Of a stretch of DNA of 64,000 nt, positions 1 through 9,771 are shown one piece after another. The stretch lies in contig JAIYCG010000048.1 of NCBI GenBank assembly GCA_027488115.1, forward strand, positions 20,763 through 84,762, in the 5' to 3' direction. The notes below the pieces were generated by a model, which was not told the DNA's origin, ran no database searches, and saw nothing but the letters and a program-made list of their open reading frames with translations. Made by a program: the position numbers and the translations under genes. Position 1 is the stretch's first letter; every line of letters begins with the position of its first letter. The stretch is from Comamonadaceae bacterium (GTDB lineage: Bacteria > Pseudomonadota > Gammaproteobacteria > Burkholderiales > Burkholderiaceae_C).

Positions 1-540
1 CTTGAACAACTCACCTGCCAAATGGTGCGAAGTGCCACCACCCGCAGAGCCATAGTTCAATCGACCTGGGTTCTTTTTGACAAACTCCAAAAACTCTTGC
101 AAGTTGTTGGCCGGTACTTTTTTGGGATTGACCACCAAAACTTGGGGCACGGCGGCTACCAAAATGAGAGGGACCAAATCACGCTCTAGGTCATATTCCA
201 GTTTGGGATACATGCTGGGTGCTATGGTGTGATGTACGGCGCCCATGAAAAAATTGTAGCCATCTGGGGCTGCCTTGGCAGCGATGCCAGCACCCAAAGT
301 ACCGCCAGCGCCGCCCCTGTTGTCAATGATCAGTTGCTTGCCGGTGAGTTTAGAGAAAATAGCCGAAAGAGGACGCGCAAATGCATCTGTTCCACCCCCC
401 GCTGGAAAAGGAACAACGAGGTTGACAGGTTTTGTGGGCCAAGTGGCTTGAGCCCAAGCTGGCAGCGAAGCGGCCAGTGAAGCACCCACACTCCATTGCA
501 AAAGATGTCGGCGCTGAACTTGATGATCAGATTGCTGCAT
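1..540 (-). CDS. Bug-family tripartite tricarboxylate transporter substrate-binding protein (3' end cut by window edge)
   Basis: Periplasmic solute receptor of the Bug (TctC) family, which normally hands small carboxylates or similar organic compounds to a TctAB membrane pair. The 180 codons read here begin with ATG at 540, preceded by a GGAGAC ribosome binding site. The protein starts with a basic stretch and a hydrophobic export signal ending near AQA, followed by the family pattern WPTKPVNLVVPFPAGGGTD, then IIDNRGGAGGTLGA and DGYNFFMG. The C-terminal part lies outside the window. No TctA or TctB gene is next to it, which is common for this greatly expanded betaproteobacterial family. The ligand cannot be predicted. 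Confidence 0.92.
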   Translation of the reverse strand, partial: MQQSDHQVQRRHLLQWSVGASLAASLPAWAQATWPTKPVNLVVPFPAGGGTDAFARPLSAIFSKLTGKQLIIDNRGGAGGTLGAGIAAKAAPDGYNFFMGAVHHTIAPSMYPKLEYDLERDLVPLILVAAVPQVLVVNPKKVPANNLQEFLEFVKKNPGRLNYGSAGGGTSHHLAGELFK

Positions 541-606
541 GTTTGTCTCCTTTGATTAATTGTTTGAATGTCCTACTGTCTCACCTGAAAAAAATAGCAA
601 CTGTCT

Positions 607-1407
607 CTAAACGACTCTGGGCTTGTTGACTGCAAAATACAGAAACAGGCCAGCCAAAATCATGGGAACGCACAACCACTGACCCATGCTAAATCCCAAA
701 GACAGCAGTCCTAGATGTGCATCTGGCTCCCGAAAGAATTCGGCCACAAACCTCAAAATACCATAGCCCATTAAAAACACCGCAGATACTTGACCCATTG
801 GACGGTTTTTTCGGGCAAAAACCCAAAGAATGGCAAAAAGCAACAAGCCTTCTAACAAGAACTGGTAAAGCTGTGAGGGGTGGCGCGGAAAATCACCAGC
901 ACCTCTAAAAATCATGCCCCAGGGCAGTTCAGGGTCGGCTTGTCGACCCCACAACTCGCCGTTGATAAAGTTACCGATTCGACCTGCAGCCAAGCCAGTT
1001 GGCACACAAGGCGCCACAAAATCCATGACTTGAAAGAATGGGCGCCGACGGGTTTTGGCAAACCACACCATGGCGGCCATGACACCGAGCAAGCCCCCGT
1101 GAAAGCTCATGCCGCCTTGCCAAACGTAAGCCACCTCGAGAGGATGAGAAAAATAATAGGACGGCTGATAAAACACACAGTAACCAATGCGTCCGCCCAA
1201 GACCACACCCAAGACTCCCGCAAACAAGATGTCTTCGACATCCCGTACGTTCCAATGGGTAAGGCGCGCATAAGGCAGGTGCCTGAGCCGTCTGGTTGCC
1301 AAAAAGAAGAACAGCGCAAACGCGGCCAAGTAGGTCAAACCGTACCAATGAACTGCGACGGGTCCTAATTGCAATGCAACGGGGTTAATTTGAGGGTGAA
1401 TCAACAT
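607..1407 (-). CDS. lgt: Prolipoprotein diacylglyceryl transferase Lgt
   Basis: Inner-membrane enzyme that moves diacylglycerol from phosphatidylglycerol to the lipobox cysteine of prolipoproteins, the first step of lipoprotein maturation. The 266-residue protein has several hydrophobic segments and the Lgt signature [13 protein letters not shown], with HWYGL near residue 20, SFHGG near 103 and HPSQLYQ. The frame stays open upstream to 1512, but family proteins begin at MLIHPQINP, so ATG at 1407 was chosen. A GTG two codons earlier has a better spaced AAGGG and is a real alternative. It is divergent from ilvD. Its substrates in this window include the lipoprotein candidates NlpD, Ggt and the patatin protein. 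Confidence 0.95.
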   Translation of the reverse strand: MLIHPQINPVALQLGPVAVHWYGLTYLAAFALFFFLATRRLRHLPYARLTHWNVRDVEDILFAGVLGVVLGGRIGYCVFYQPSYYFSHPLEVAYVWQGGMSFHGGLLGVMAAMVWFAKTRRRPFFQVMDFVAPCVPTGLAAGRIGNFINGELWGRQADPELPWGMIFRGAGDFPRHPSQLYQFLLEGLLLFAILWVFARKNRPMGQVSAVFLMGYGILRFVAEFFREPDAHLGLLSLGFSMGQWLCVPMILAGLFLYFAVNKPRVV

Positions 1408-1581
1408 GGACACCGATTGTGCACCCTTCGCTACCCAAATGGACAGGGTGCTAGCCCTAAGTTGGTAGCAGGTGTCGAGGAAGGGCTTTGAAAGGCTGAG
1501 TTCATGGCCCATGAAATTTCTGGCGGGGGCTCAATTAGAATAAGCCAACCATTTCCTATACGCCCTTTGAAAAGTGCCAAT

Positions 1582-3294
1582 ATGACAGACAAAATCATCC
1601 CCATTCACCCTGCCACCCCTAGCAACCGTCGCAGTGCCAACATCACTCAGGGCAAATCACGTGCGCCTAACCGCTCGATGTACTATGCCATGGGCTATGA
1701 AGAAGGTGACTTTGTGAAGCCCATGGTGGGTGTGGCCAACGGGCACAGCACCATCACCCCTTGCAACAGTGGCCTTCAAAAATTGGCCGATGCCGCGGTG
1801 GAGGGCATTGAAGAGGCAGGTGGTAATGCCCAAATTTTTGGCACTCCCACCATTTCTGATGGCATGGCCATGGGTACCGAGGGCATGAAATACTCCCTCA
1901 TAAGCCGTGAAGTGATTTCGGACTGCATTGAAACCTGCGTGCAGGGCCAGTGGATGGATGGCGTGTTGGTGGTGGGTGGTTGCGACAAAAACATGCCGGG
2001 CGGCATGATGGGCATCTTGCGGGCCAACGTGCCGGCCATCTACGTTTATGGTGGCACCATTTTGCCGGGCCGTTACCAAGACAAAGATCTGAACATCGTG
2101 AGTGTGTTTGAAGCGGTGGGCCAAAACGCTGCAGGCAATTTAAGCGACTTCTATTTGAAAGAAATTGAAAAACGCGCCATTCCTGGCACCGGTTCATGCG
2201 GCGGTATGTACACGGCCAACACCATGTCTTCTGCCTTTGAAGCTTTGGGCATGTCGCTGCCCTACTCTTCCACCATGGCCAACCCCCATGATGAAACGAA
2301 AAACTCGGCCAAAGCATCGGCCAAAGTTTTGCTGGAAGCCATCAAAAACAATTTGAAACCACGCGACATCGTGACCAAAGAAGCCATTGAAAATGCCGTG
2401 GCTGTCATCATGGCCACCGGCGGTTCGACCAATGCAGTGCTTCACTTTTTGGCCATTGCGCACACGGCTGAAGTTGAGTGGACCATTGACGACTTCGAGC
2501 GCATGCGCAAGAAGATTCCCGTTATTTGCGATTTGAAACCCAGCGGCAAATATTTGGCAGTCGATTTGCACCGCGCTGGCGGCATTCCACAAGTCATGAA
2601 GGTCTTGCTCAAGGCTGGTTTGTTGCACGGCGATTGCATGACCATCACCGGCAAAACAGTGGCAGAAAACTTGAAAGACATTCCGGATGCGCCACGCGCC
2701 GACCAAGATGTGATTCGCACCATTGACAAGCCCATGTACGCAGAAGGCCACTTGGCCATTCTGAAAGGCAACTTGTCACCCGAAGGTGCAGTAGCCAAAA
2801 TTACGGGCTTGAAGAATCCCGTCATTACAGGTCCTGCCCGTGTATTTGACGATGAACAATCTGCCTTGCAAGCTATTTTGGATGGCAAGATCAAAGCGGG
2901 TGATGTGATGGTCTTGCGTTATCTCGGTCCCAAAGGCGGCCCTGGCATGCCCGAAATGTTGGCACCTACCGGTGCCCTCATTGGTGCTGGTTTGGGCGAA
3001 AGCGTGGGACTCATTACCGATGGCCGCTTCTCGGGTGGCACGTGGGGCATGGTAGTGGGTCACGTGGCGCCAGAAGCTGCTGCTGGCGGCACCATTGCAT
3101 TTGTCAACGAAGGCGATTCAATCACCATCGATGCACACAAACTCATCTTGGAATTGAACGTGCCTGAGGCAGAAATTGCCAAACGCCGTGCCAATTGGAC
3201 TGCGCCTAAACCCCGCTACACACGGGGAGTTCAGGCCAAGTTTGCCAACAACGCATCCAGCGCCAGCAAAGGTGCAGTGCTGGATTTGTATTGA
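1582..3294 (+). CDS. ilvD: Dihydroxy-acid dehydratase IlvD
   Basis: Converts 2,3-dihydroxy-isovalerate and 2,3-dihydroxy-3-methylvalerate into the 2-oxo acids that precede valine, leucine and isoleucine. The 570-residue protein carries the iron-sulfur cysteine motifs of the IlvD/Edd family: [16 protein letters not shown] and [14 protein letters not shown], the last two in the conserved N-terminal domain. The open frame extends upstream to 1504 and would overlap the longest form of lgt; the start at 1582 ([10 protein letters not shown]) was preferred because family similarity begins soon after it. It is monocistronic by position, with a convergent gene downstream. No ilv leader peptide or attenuator was recognised upstream. 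Confidence 0.96.
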   Translation: MTDKIIPIHPATPSNRRSANITQGKSRAPNRSMYYAMGYEEGDFVKPMVGVANGHSTITPCNSGLQKLADAAVEGIEEAGGNAQIFGTPTISDGMAMGTEGMKYSLISREVISDCIETCVQGQWMDGVLVVGGCDKNMPGGMMGILRANVPAIYVYGGTILPGRYQDKDLNIVSVFEAVGQNAAGNLSDFYLKEIEKRAIPGTGSCGGMYTANTMSSAFEALGMSLPYSSTMANPHDETKNSAKASAKVLLEAIKNNLKPRDIVTKEAIENAVAVIMATGGSTNAVLHFLAIAHTAEVEWTIDDFERMRKKIPVICDLKPSGKYLAVDLHRAGGIPQVMKVLLKAGLLHGDCMTITGKTVAENLKDIPDAPRADQDVIRTIDKPMYAEGHLAILKGNLSPEGAVAKITGLKNPVITGPARVFDDEQSALQAILDGKIKAGDVMVLRYLGPKGGPGMPEMLAPTGALIGAGLGESVGLITDGRFSGGTWGMVVGHVAPEAAAGGTIAFVNEGDSITIDAHKLILELNVPEAEIAKRRANWTAPKPRYTRGVQAKFANNASSASKGAVLDLY

Positions 3295-3299
3295 TTTGA

Positions 3300-3318
3300 A
3301 AAGCGCTTATTGCGCTTT
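3300..3318. terminator. Possible bidirectional hairpin between ilvD and the GlcG-like gene
   Basis: A seven-base stem, AAAGCGC with GCGCTTT, encloses a TTATT loop just after the ilvD stop and before the stop of the convergent gene. The T-run is short on both strands, so termination is only a suggestion from its position. Confidence 0.35.
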
Positions 3319-3325
3319 CAACCTA

Positions 3326-3733
3326 TTAGAGGCCAATGGCGGCGATGCCCGCCTTGGCAATCTGTGCGTCTTCTGTTGACTTCACGCCACTGACGCCCAC
3401 AGCGCCAATGCAAATGCCGTCTTTCACAATGGGCACGCCACCTTCGAGCATGCCCTCAATGGTGGGGGCTGACAAGAATGAGTAACGGCCACCATTGATC
3501 ACATCTTCGTAAATTTTGCTTTCACGTTGACCCAAAGCCGACGTCTTGGCTTTGGCGGGTGCAATGTGCGAAGAAATGGGTGCTGCGCCATCTAAGCGCT
3601 GGAAATGCAATAAATGGCCACCTGCATCCACAATGGCAATGCTCACGGCCCAATGGTTTTTTTGAGCTTCCGCTTGGGCTGCGGCCGCGATGGCTTGAAC
3701 GTCGGACAATTCGAGGGTAGATTGAGTTTTCAT
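3326..3733 (-). CDS. GlcG/HbpS-family protein (DUF336-like)
   Basis: Small 135-residue protein of the GlcG/HbpS family. Recognisable features are the N-terminal LSDVQAIAAAAQAEAQKNHW helix, AIVDAGGHLLHFQRLDGA, and the glycine-rich GGVPIVKDGICIGAVGVSG near the C-terminus. Family members occur beside glycolate oxidase genes or, in streptomycetes, as a secreted haem-binding redox sensor; in most bacteria the role is unknown. There is no signal peptide here, so a cytoplasmic location is inferred. The gene stands alone, convergent with ilvD and divergent from the Bax-inhibitor-like gene, so its neighbours do not suggest a function. Confidence 0.85.
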   Translation of the reverse strand: MKTQSTLELSDVQAIAAAAQAEAQKNHWAVSIAIVDAGGHLLHFQRLDGAAPISSHIAPAKAKTSALGQRESKIYEDVINGGRYSFLSAPTIEGMLEGGVPIVKDGICIGAVGVSGVKSTEDAQIAKAGIAAIGL

Positions 3734-3908
3734 AAGGCTCTAAGGGGTAAAAAATTGACCCACAAGCATAACTCAGCCCGCTCTGGGCATTGGCCAATGG
3801 AAAGTCACAACACAAAAGACCCTGAAAACTTTGGCAAATAGGGCATCAAGCTTTACAAGCCCTACAATTTGCTCACCCGATTCAGGGTGGATTAACAGGA
3901 GTTCACAC

Positions 3909-4607
3909 ATGAGCGATCTTCAAAACATTGAGCAACCCAGCTGGGGTAACGTTGTCAGCACGCCCGCAGAGCGCAACAAGGTCATGCGCAACACTTACAT
4001 GTTGTTGGCCCTCAGCCTTTTGCCCACCGTGTTGGGCGCATGGCTTGGCGTGTCAACTGGCATCACCCAAGCTTTGGGTGGTGGTTTAGGCCTCGTCGTA
4101 TTTTTAGGCGGCGCCATTGGTTTCATGTTTGCCATTGAGAAAACCAAACACTCCTCCACAGGCGTGTTGGTTTTGTTGGCCTTCACCTTCTTCATGGGCC
4201 TCATGCTGTCTCGCATGATTGCCATGGTGTTGGGCTTTAAAAACGGCGCCGACCTCATCATGACCGCCTTCGCTGGCACCGCCGGTGTCTTCGCAGTCAT
4301 GGCCACTTTGGCCAGCGTCATCAAGCGCGATTTGTCTGGTATGGGCAAGTGGTTGTTCGTAGGCGCCTTGGTACTCATGGTAGGCGGTATCGTCAACATG
4401 TTTGTGGGCTCCACTGCTGGCATGATGGCTTTGTCTGTGGCTGCCATTGGTATCTTCAGTGCTTACATGCTTTACGACCTGAAGCAAATCTTGGATGGCG
4501 GTGAAACCAACTACATCAGCGCCACCCTCATGCTGTACATGGATTTGTTCAACGTGTTCCAAAGCCTCTTGGCACTGCTAGGCCTTTGGGGTGGTGAGCG
4601 CGACTAA
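3909..4607 (+). CDS. Bax inhibitor-1/YccA family inner-membrane protein
   Basis: Integral membrane protein of the BI-1/YccA (UPF0005) family, 232 residues with about seven hydrophobic segments. The pattern NTYMLLALSLLPTVLGAWLG opens the membrane region and a late DLKQILDGGETNYISATLMLYMDLFNVFQSLLALLG stretch, which should be read as two pieces, DLKQILDGGETN and YMDLFNVFQSLL, is typical of the family. YccA in E. coli modulates FtsH proteolysis of SecY; other members behave as calcium leak channels. The start ATG at 3909 follows AGGAG at good spacing; an upstream in-frame extension to 3831 has no family similarity. A strong terminator follows. Confidence 0.9.
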   Translation: MSDLQNIEQPSWGNVVSTPAERNKVMRNTYMLLALSLLPTVLGAWLGVSTGITQALGGGLGLVVFLGGAIGFMFAIEKTKHSSTGVLVLLAFTFFMGLMLSRMIAMVLGFKNGADLIMTAFAGTAGVFAVMATLASVIKRDLSGMGKWLFVGALVLMVGGIVNMFVGSTAGMMALSVAAIGIFSAYMLYDLKQILDGGETNYISATLMLYMDLFNVFQSLLALLGLWGGERD

Positions 4608-4660
4608 TTGCCCACAGTAGCCTTGGCGCTACTGGCACTGCTTTCAAGCTTCAACATCAA

Positions 4661-4696
4661 GCACCTGAGTCCAATAGGATTCGGGTGCTTTTTTTT
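4661..4696 (+). terminator. Rho-independent terminator after the BI-1 family gene
   Basis: A 12-bp stem (GCACCTGAGTCC with GGATTCGGGTGC, including G-U pairs) and an AATA loop are followed by eight T residues. It ends the rightward transcript before the convergent rlmD. Confidence 0.9.
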
Positions 4697-4749
4697 AAGA
4701 GTGCTTTTTGAATGCAGCTTTTCAGGCACGCCTTTTGACAGCACTCTTT

Positions 4750-6186
4750 TTAGCGTCTTTCAAATACTGCCATGCTTTCAACGTGCGCCGTGTGCGCAAA
4801 CATATTGACCACGCCAGCGGTCAAGCAACGGTAACCTGCTCTGTGCACCAACAAGCCTGCGTCTCTGGCCAAGGTGGCAGGATTGCAACTGACGTAGACA
4901 ATGCGTTTTGGAAATTGCCAGTCACCTCGAAGTGTTTCGTTTTCCTGTAGTTCAGCAAGGGCCTTGGCCAAGGCAAAGGCCCCTTCTCTGGGCGGATCAA
5001 TAAGCCATTTCTCGGCAATGCCATCTGCCATGAGCATTTCGGGGGTCATCTCAAACAGATTGCGTGCGATGAATGACGTTGGGGCTAAACCTTGACCCTC
5101 TTTGCGAAGCGTTTGGTTGCGCTCATAGTTTTCAAGGGAGCGTGCCACCAAGGTTTCTGAGCCTTCAATGCCCACCACCTCTTTGGCGGTGGTGGCAATG
5201 GGCAAGGTGAAATTACCCAGACCACAAAACCAATCTATCACTCGCTCGTGTGCTTCCGGTTTCAAAAGCCGCAAAGCCCGCGTGACCAACACCCGATTGA
5301 TGTGGGGATTGACCTGGGTGAAATCGGTAGGCTTGAAGGGCATGTGAATGCCAAAATCTGGCAAGTCATAAGACAGTTCGGTGCCGCCCTCGTCCATCAG
5401 CTTCACAGTGTCAGGGCCTTTGATTTGCAACCACCACTGCACCTCGTGCTGTTGGGCAAACGCGCGAAGTCGATCTTGATCAACTGCGCTTAAGGGCTCG
5501 AGATGGCGCAACACCAAAGCGGTGACGGTGTCGCCCTGAGCCAATTCAATTTGCGGCACGGTCTCACGTGCATCCATGCCAAAAATAAGTTCGCGCAAGG
5601 GCAGTAAAAGTGCACTGATTTTGGGAGGTAACACGCGGCAGGTTTTGATGTCGGCCACATAGCGACTTTTTCGCTCATGAAAGCCTATGAGCACTTCGCC
5701 CTTTTTGTGAACATACCGAACCGACATGCGAGCACGGTAACGGTAGCCCCACGCAGGACCCTCCATGGGCCTCAGCAAGTTCTCGGGTTTGACTTTGCCC
5801 AAGTGCCACAAGTTGTCTTCCAAGACACGCTGCTTCACTGCCACCTGCGCACTGGCTTCCAAGTGCTGCATCTTGCACCCGCCACAAGCACCGGCGTGCA
5901 AGCCAAAGTGAGGGCATCCTGGTTTGACGCGTTGCGAAGACTCGCGGTGAAGGGTCTGAAGAACGCCGGCTTCCCAGTTGTTTTTCTTACGGTGCACATT
6001 GACAGACACCATTTCAAAGGGCAAAGCGCCCTCTACAAAAACAACTTTACCGTCTGGCCGACGGGCAATGCCTTGGGCTTCCATGTCAAGCGCATCAATG
6101 TGCAACCAACCAGTGGGTAGATCTGAACGTCCTAAGATAATTTCTTGCGTCTGCTCTTCTCGTGTGGTGTCGTTCTGTTTGCTCAT
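4750..6186 (-). CDS. rlmD: 23S rRNA (uracil-1939-C5)-methyltransferase RlmD
   Basis: SAM-dependent enzyme that methylates U1939 of 23S rRNA. The 478-residue protein has an N-terminal TRAM-like region ([20 protein letters not shown]), an iron-sulfur cysteine cluster (CPHFG with CGGCKMQHL near residues 90-105), the SAM-binding [16 protein letters not shown], the LIDPPREGA motif and the catalytic-cysteine motif [11 protein letters not shown] near the C-terminus. It starts with an ATGA overlap with the stop of the upstream nlpD gene, so it is translationally coupled as the last gene of the surE-pcm-nlpD-rlmD operon. In many proteobacteria rpoS follows nlpD; here rlmD takes that place. Confidence 0.95.
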   Translation of the reverse strand: MSKQNDTTREEQTQEIILGRSDLPTGWLHIDALDMEAQGIARRPDGKVVFVEGALPFEMVSVNVHRKKNNWEAGVLQTLHRESSQRVKPGCPHFGLHAGACGGCKMQHLEASAQVAVKQRVLEDNLWHLGKVKPENLLRPMEGPAWGYRYRARMSVRYVHKKGEVLIGFHERKSRYVADIKTCRVLPPKISALLLPLRELIFGMDARETVPQIELAQGDTVTALVLRHLEPLSAVDQDRLRAFAQQHEVQWWLQIKGPDTVKLMDEGGTELSYDLPDFGIHMPFKPTDFTQVNPHINRVLVTRALRLLKPEAHERVIDWFCGLGNFTLPIATTAKEVVGIEGSETLVARSLENYERNQTLRKEGQGLAPTSFIARNLFEMTPEMLMADGIAEKWLIDPPREGAFALAKALAELQENETLRGDWQFPKRIVYVSCNPATLARDAGLLVHRAGYRCLTAGVVNMFAHTAHVESMAVFERR

Positions 6187-7061
6187 GGACGGGCTGGCAA
6201 AAATTTGGCGGGATCGACTGGCTTGCCTTGCTTGCGAATTTCAAAGTGCAACTTCACCCGATCGGCATCAGAACTGCCCATCTCGGCAATGCGTTGGCCT
6301 CGGGTCACGGCTTGATCCTCTTTGACCAAGAGTGTTTGGTTGTGCGCGTAAGCGGTCAAGTAGGTGTTGTTGTGTTTGAGAATGACCAAGTTGCCATAAC
6401 CCCTCAGACCCGAGCCAGAATAGACCACTTTGCCGTCGGCGGCAGCCAAGACGGGGTCGCCTAATTTGCCAGCAAAATCAAGCCCTTTGTTTTTGGTTTC
6501 ATCAAAACCCGCTAAAACAGGGCCAGAGTGTGGCCATGAAAAAATCATGCCATCGTCGTTGGCATTGGCAGTCTGAGGGTTTGGTGTTGTCGCTGCAGAA
6601 GGAGAAGCCGTGTTAACTGGCACTGGACTCTGTGCAGTGAGAGGCCCCGTTTGCCTGTTGGCAGCGACCACAGCGGCAGGCGGTGTCACTCGCAACACCT
6701 GGTCGACTTCAATCACATTGGGGTTGTCTAGACCATTCCATTTGGCAATGTCACGCCATGCATGTCCATGATCTAGGGCAATTTTGGTCAAGGTGTCGCC
6801 AGGACGCACACTGTAATAACCAGGCTTGCCGGCATTTTCTGAACCCGTGCTTGAGGGACCCATTGAAATGGGCGTAGAGGTAGCGACGGGTGCGCTGGCC
6901 ACTTGCGGCTGTGAATTTTGAACAGGGCGAGCACTACTTTGCCCAGCAACGCGATCTTCGACTGGAACAGGCCCGCGCGGGCGCGACGTACATGCCGCCA
7001 ACAAGCCAACACACAACACACAGATCACCATCCAACTTTGGCGGCCACTCAACAATTTCAT
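6183..7061 (-). CDS. nlpD: NlpD-like lipoprotein with LysM and degenerate LytM (M23) domain
   Basis: Outer-membrane lipoprotein that, in the well-studied family member, activates an amidase (AmiC) at the division septum. The 292 residues show a lipoprotein signal with lipobox LLAAC near residue 24, a proline/alanine-rich linker, a LysM domain ([18 protein letters not shown], near 82-125), another low-complexity linker and a C-terminal M23 domain. The zinc-site residues of active M23 enzymes appear lost: the usual HxGxD is NKGLD, and the HLH near the C-terminus is KLH. Hence it is probably a regulator and not a hydrolase. It follows pcm by a short gap and overlaps rlmD by four bases. Confidence 0.93.
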   Translation of the reverse strand: MKLLSGRQSWMVICVLCVGLLAACTSRPRGPVPVEDRVAGQSSARPVQNSQPQVASAPVATSTPISMGPSSTGSENAGKPGYYSVRPGDTLTKIALDHGHAWRDIAKWNGLDNPNVIEVDQVLRVTPPAAVVAANRQTGPLTAQSPVPVNTASPSAATTPNPQTANANDDGMIFSWPHSGPVLAGFDETKNKGLDFAGKLGDPVLAAADGKVVYSGSGLRGYGNLVILKHNNTYLTAYAHNQTLLVKEDQAVTRGQRIAEMGSSDADRVKLHFEIRKQGKPVDPAKFLPARP

Positions 7062-7071
7062 TCCAAATCCT

Positions 7072-7881
7072 TCAGGAGATGCCCGATTTTAGAGGGACAA
7101 AATGAACTGCCTCCAAAACATTTTGCTTAAAGCCTGTGGCCGTTTTGTCGACAACCAAGAGGGCCTGTTGGCCACTGGCTGTGACGGTGGGCGCAACCAG
7201 CCTTCCACCTACTGCCAACTGTTCAAGCCACTGCTGAGGCAGGGTTTCACCGCCAGCTGCAGAAATGATGGCGGCATAAGGTGCGCCTTTGGGATAGCCC
7301 AACATGCCGTCGCCAAACAACAAATGCACATTGGCCAAGCGAAAATGCCTGAGGTTGGCGCGGGCTTTCTCATGCAAGCCTTTTAAGCGCTCCATGCTGT
7401 AAACCTCGGTGGCTACATGGCTAAGCACAGCAGCTTGGTAGCCGCAACCAGTGCCTATTTCTAGCACGCGCCCTAACTTGCCAGTTGCGCCTTCTAAGAG
7501 CAACTCGATCATGCGCGCAACCACATTGGGCTTGGAAATGGTTTGACCTAAACCGATGGGCAAGCTGGTGTCTTCGTAGGCTTGATTGACCAAAGCACTT
7601 TCAACAAAGCGGTGGCGCTCCACGGTGCCCATGGCGTGCAACACCATAGGGTTCTTGAGGCCTTGTGCTGCCAATTTTTGCACCATGCGTTGCCTCACTG
7701 CACTTGAATCCAACCCAAGCCCCTGCGGGTCTGAACCAGCGGGCTTGATGGCGACCTTTGTGGCGGGCGACGGGTGAATTGTTTTGGCAATTGTTTTAGC
7801 AGGGGTTTTGCCAGGTGTTTTGGCAGTCGATGCTTGCGCTTGGCTGCTGAGCTTGATTGGAAAACCAGGGCGTTGCGCCAT
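7072..7881 (-). CDS. pcm: Protein-L-isoaspartate O-methyltransferase
   Basis: Repairs damaged proteins by methylating L-isoaspartyl residues with SAM. The core domain contains SLPIGLGQTISKPNVVARMI, the SAM-binding VLEIGTGCGYQAAVL and the late AAGGETLPQQWLEQLAVGG. An N-terminal extension of about 75 residues rich in lysine, threonine and alanine (repeated KTPGKTPAKTIAKTI) precedes the core and is unusual compared with the roughly 210-residue enzymes. ATG at 7881 was chosen because a strong GGGAGGG lies just upstream and the start overlaps the surE stop as TGATG; a longer start at 7923 is less likely. Operon surE-pcm-nlpD-rlmD. Confidence 0.94.
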   Translation of the reverse strand: MAQRPGFPIKLSSQAQASTAKTPGKTPAKTIAKTIHPSPATKVAIKPAGSDPQGLGLDSSAVRQRMVQKLAAQGLKNPMVLHAMGTVERHRFVESALVNQAYEDTSLPIGLGQTISKPNVVARMIELLLEGATGKLGRVLEIGTGCGYQAAVLSHVATEVYSMERLKGLHEKARANLRHFRLANVHLLFGDGMLGYPKGAPYAAIISAAGGETLPQQWLEQLAVGGRLVAPTVTASGQQALLVVDKTATGFKQNVLEAVHFVPLKSGIS

Positions 7882-8645
7882 CAACCCTCCCAGACTTTGA
7901 GCTTGGACAAATTTTGGGACCAAAAGCCTGCGTTGTCATGGTCCGTCAGGTCAACTTTCAAGGGCGTGATGGTGACATGGCCGTTTTTGGCCGCATGAAA
8001 ATCAGTTCCTTCGCCATCGTCCATGGCCTCACCCGCATTGCCAATCCAGTACATGGTTTCTCCGCGCGGACTGAGCTGCTGAATCACAGGTTCTGCCGCA
8101 TGACGGCGACCTAAGCGACACAAAGTGGCGGCCTTGTAATCGGCCGTCTGATTGGGAATGTTGACATTGAGCAACCATGGCGATTTGCCAATCAGTTGTG
8201 CTTGTTCAAATTGCGCCACCATGTTTTTGGCAAATTCAGCAGCGACATCCAGGTGCCCCCAGCCTTTTTCGGTTTGAGAAAAAGCCAAAGCTGGAATACC
8301 AAACAAAAAGCCCTCCATGGCTGCACCCACCGTGCCAGAGTAAAGGGTGTCATCGCCCATGTTGGCACCATTGTTGATGCCAGACACCACCAAATCGGGG
8401 CGATAACCCAAAAGGCCGGTCAGGGCAATGTGCACACAATCGGCGGGCGTACCATTGACATACCGAAACCCGTTTTCTCCTTGCCGCACATAGAGTGGGG
8501 AATGCAGGGTGAGCGCATTGGACTTGGCGCTGTTGTTGTGTTCAGGGGCAACCACTTCTACCTCGGCCACTTGCTTCAAGGCGTGGTAAAGCGCCACAAT
8601 GCCCTCAGCGCGGTAGCCATCGTCGTTGGAGATCAGAATTTTCAT
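7881..8645 (-). CDS. surE: 5'/3'-nucleotidase SurE
   Basis: Metal-dependent nucleoside-monophosphate phosphatase. The 254-residue protein begins with the diagnostic MKILISNDDGYRAEGI, has VAPEHNNSAKSNALTL near residue 37, NGTPADCVHIAL, and VVSGINNGANMGDDTLYSGT that completes the metal and substrate site. It is the first gene of the leftward operon with pcm, nlpD and rlmD; the pairing with pcm is widespread in proteobacteria and is interpreted as a stress-survival unit. About 100 bp separate it from the divergent quinone oxidoreductase, so its promoter should be there. Confidence 0.96.
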   Translation of the reverse strand: MKILISNDDGYRAEGIVALYHALKQVAEVEVVAPEHNNSAKSNALTLHSPLYVRQGENGFRYVNGTPADCVHIALTGLLGYRPDLVVSGINNGANMGDDTLYSGTVGAAMEGFLFGIPALAFSQTEKGWGHLDVAAEFAKNMVAQFEQAQLIGKSPWLLNVNIPNQTADYKAATLCRLGRRHAAEPVIQQLSPRGETMYWIGNAGEAMDDGEGTDFHAAKNGHVTITPLKVDLTDHDNAGFWSQNLSKLKVWEG

Positions 8646-8747
8646 GGGCGTTTCCTATGACTCAATTGTAGGTCGCTACCGAGACATCACAATGGCTAGA
8701 TTGGCCTTTATATTCAACGAATTGAATGATTTTTGAGGAGAATTTCT

Positions 8748-9722
8748 GTGCACGCTTGGCTCTGTGAAAACCCTGTCGGTGTTGAGGCTTTAAATTGGAA
8801 AGAAATGCCCACGCCAGCCCCCCAATCAGGTCAGGTCCTCATTCGAATAGAGGCGGCCAGTTTGAACTTCCCCGACCTGCTCATTGTCCAAAACAAATAC
8901 CAAATGAAACCCGACCTGCCCTTTGTGCCAGGGTCAGAATATGCGGGTGTCATAGAGGCAGTCGGTGAAGGCGTGACCCACCTGAAGGTGGGTCAGTCTG
9001 TTGCCTGCTTGTCGGGTACGGGTGGCTTTGGCACACACACCCTTGCGCCAGCCAAGTTGTGCATGCCCTTGCCCCCTGGCTTTCCCGCCGTAGATGCTGC
9101 CGCGTTCATCATGATCTACGCCACTTCGCACCATGCACTCATCGATCGTGCGGCTTTGAAAGCTGGGGAAACAGTTTTGGTTTTGGGCGCCGCAGGTGGC
9201 GTGGGCACAGCCGCCATCCAAATTGCCAAAGCTGCAGGTGCTCGAGTGATTGCAGCGGCATCGACCGACGAAAAGTGCGCACTTTGCAAGTCCTTGGGTG
9301 CCGATGAAACCATCAACTACACCACCCAAAACATGCGCGAAGCGTTAAAAACAATCACGCAAGGCAAAGGCCCCGATGTGATTTATGACCCCGTAGGCGG
9401 CGATTTTGCCGAGCCTGCTTTCCGGTCCATCGCGTGGCGCGGTCGTTACTTGGTGGTGGGTTTTGCAGCAGGCCCTATTCCTGCCCTGCCCTTCAACTTG
9501 GCCTTGCTCAAAGGCGCCTCCATTGTGGGCGTTTTCTGGGGTGACTTTTCCAGGCGCGAGCCTCAAGCCAACGCAGCCATGATGGCGGAGTTGGCCCAGT
9601 GGTATGCCCAAGGCAAAGTCAAACCCGTGATCGACAGAACCATGCCCATGAGCGAATTGAAAGCGGCTTATGCCCACATGGGTTCACGGGGGGTGATGGG
9701 CAAATTGGTGATGGTGAATTAA
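8748..9722 (+). CDS. NADPH:quinone oxidoreductase family protein (zinc-free MDR)
   Basis: Medium-chain dehydrogenase/reductase of the quinone oxidoreductase branch, 324 residues. Features are the GroES-like N-terminal part with SLNFPDLLIVQNKYQ and PFVPGSEYAGVIEAVGEG, and a Rossmann fold with VLGAAGGVGTAAIQIAKAAGA followed by LGADETINY. The cysteine and histidine ligands of zinc alcohol dehydrogenases are not present, which fits an NADPH-dependent quinone or enone reductase. The start is GTG at 8748, seven bases after GAGGAG; an earlier TTG would place the start inside that ribosome binding site. The natural substrate cannot be told from sequence. Confidence 0.9.
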   Translation: MHAWLCENPVGVEALNWKEMPTPAPQSGQVLIRIEAASLNFPDLLIVQNKYQMKPDLPFVPGSEYAGVIEAVGEGVTHLKVGQSVACLSGTGGFGTHTLAPAKLCMPLPPGFPAVDAAAFIMIYATSHHALIDRAALKAGETVLVLGAAGGVGTAAIQIAKAAGARVIAAASTDEKCALCKSLGADETINYTTQNMREALKTITQGKGPDVIYDPVGGDFAEPAFRSIAWRGRYLVVGFAAGPIPALPFNLALLKGASIVGVFWGDFSRREPQANAAMMAELAQWYAQGKVKPVIDRTMPMSELKAAYAHMGSRGVMGKLVMVN

Positions 9723-9725
9723 GCG

Positions 9726-9764
9726 AATGGCGCTGAGTTTCACCAAGCCTAGCCCAGCGCCATT
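9726..9764. terminator. Hairpin between convergent qor-like and S9 peptidase genes
   Basis: A perfect 10-bp inverted repeat, AATGGCGCTG and CAGCGCCATT, encloses a 19-base loop. A T-rich stretch begins seven bases later on the plus strand. The position between two convergent stops supports a terminator role. Confidence 0.5.
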
Positions 9765-9771
9765 GACAGAC

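Noticed and set aside
880..1368. 162-codon plus-strand open frame over lgt
   Set aside because: It lies entirely opposite the clearly recognised lgt gene and shows no domain.
2194..2751. Long antisense open frames within ilvD
   Set aside because: They mirror codon bias of the real gene on the other strand, lack family motifs and have no ribosome binding site.
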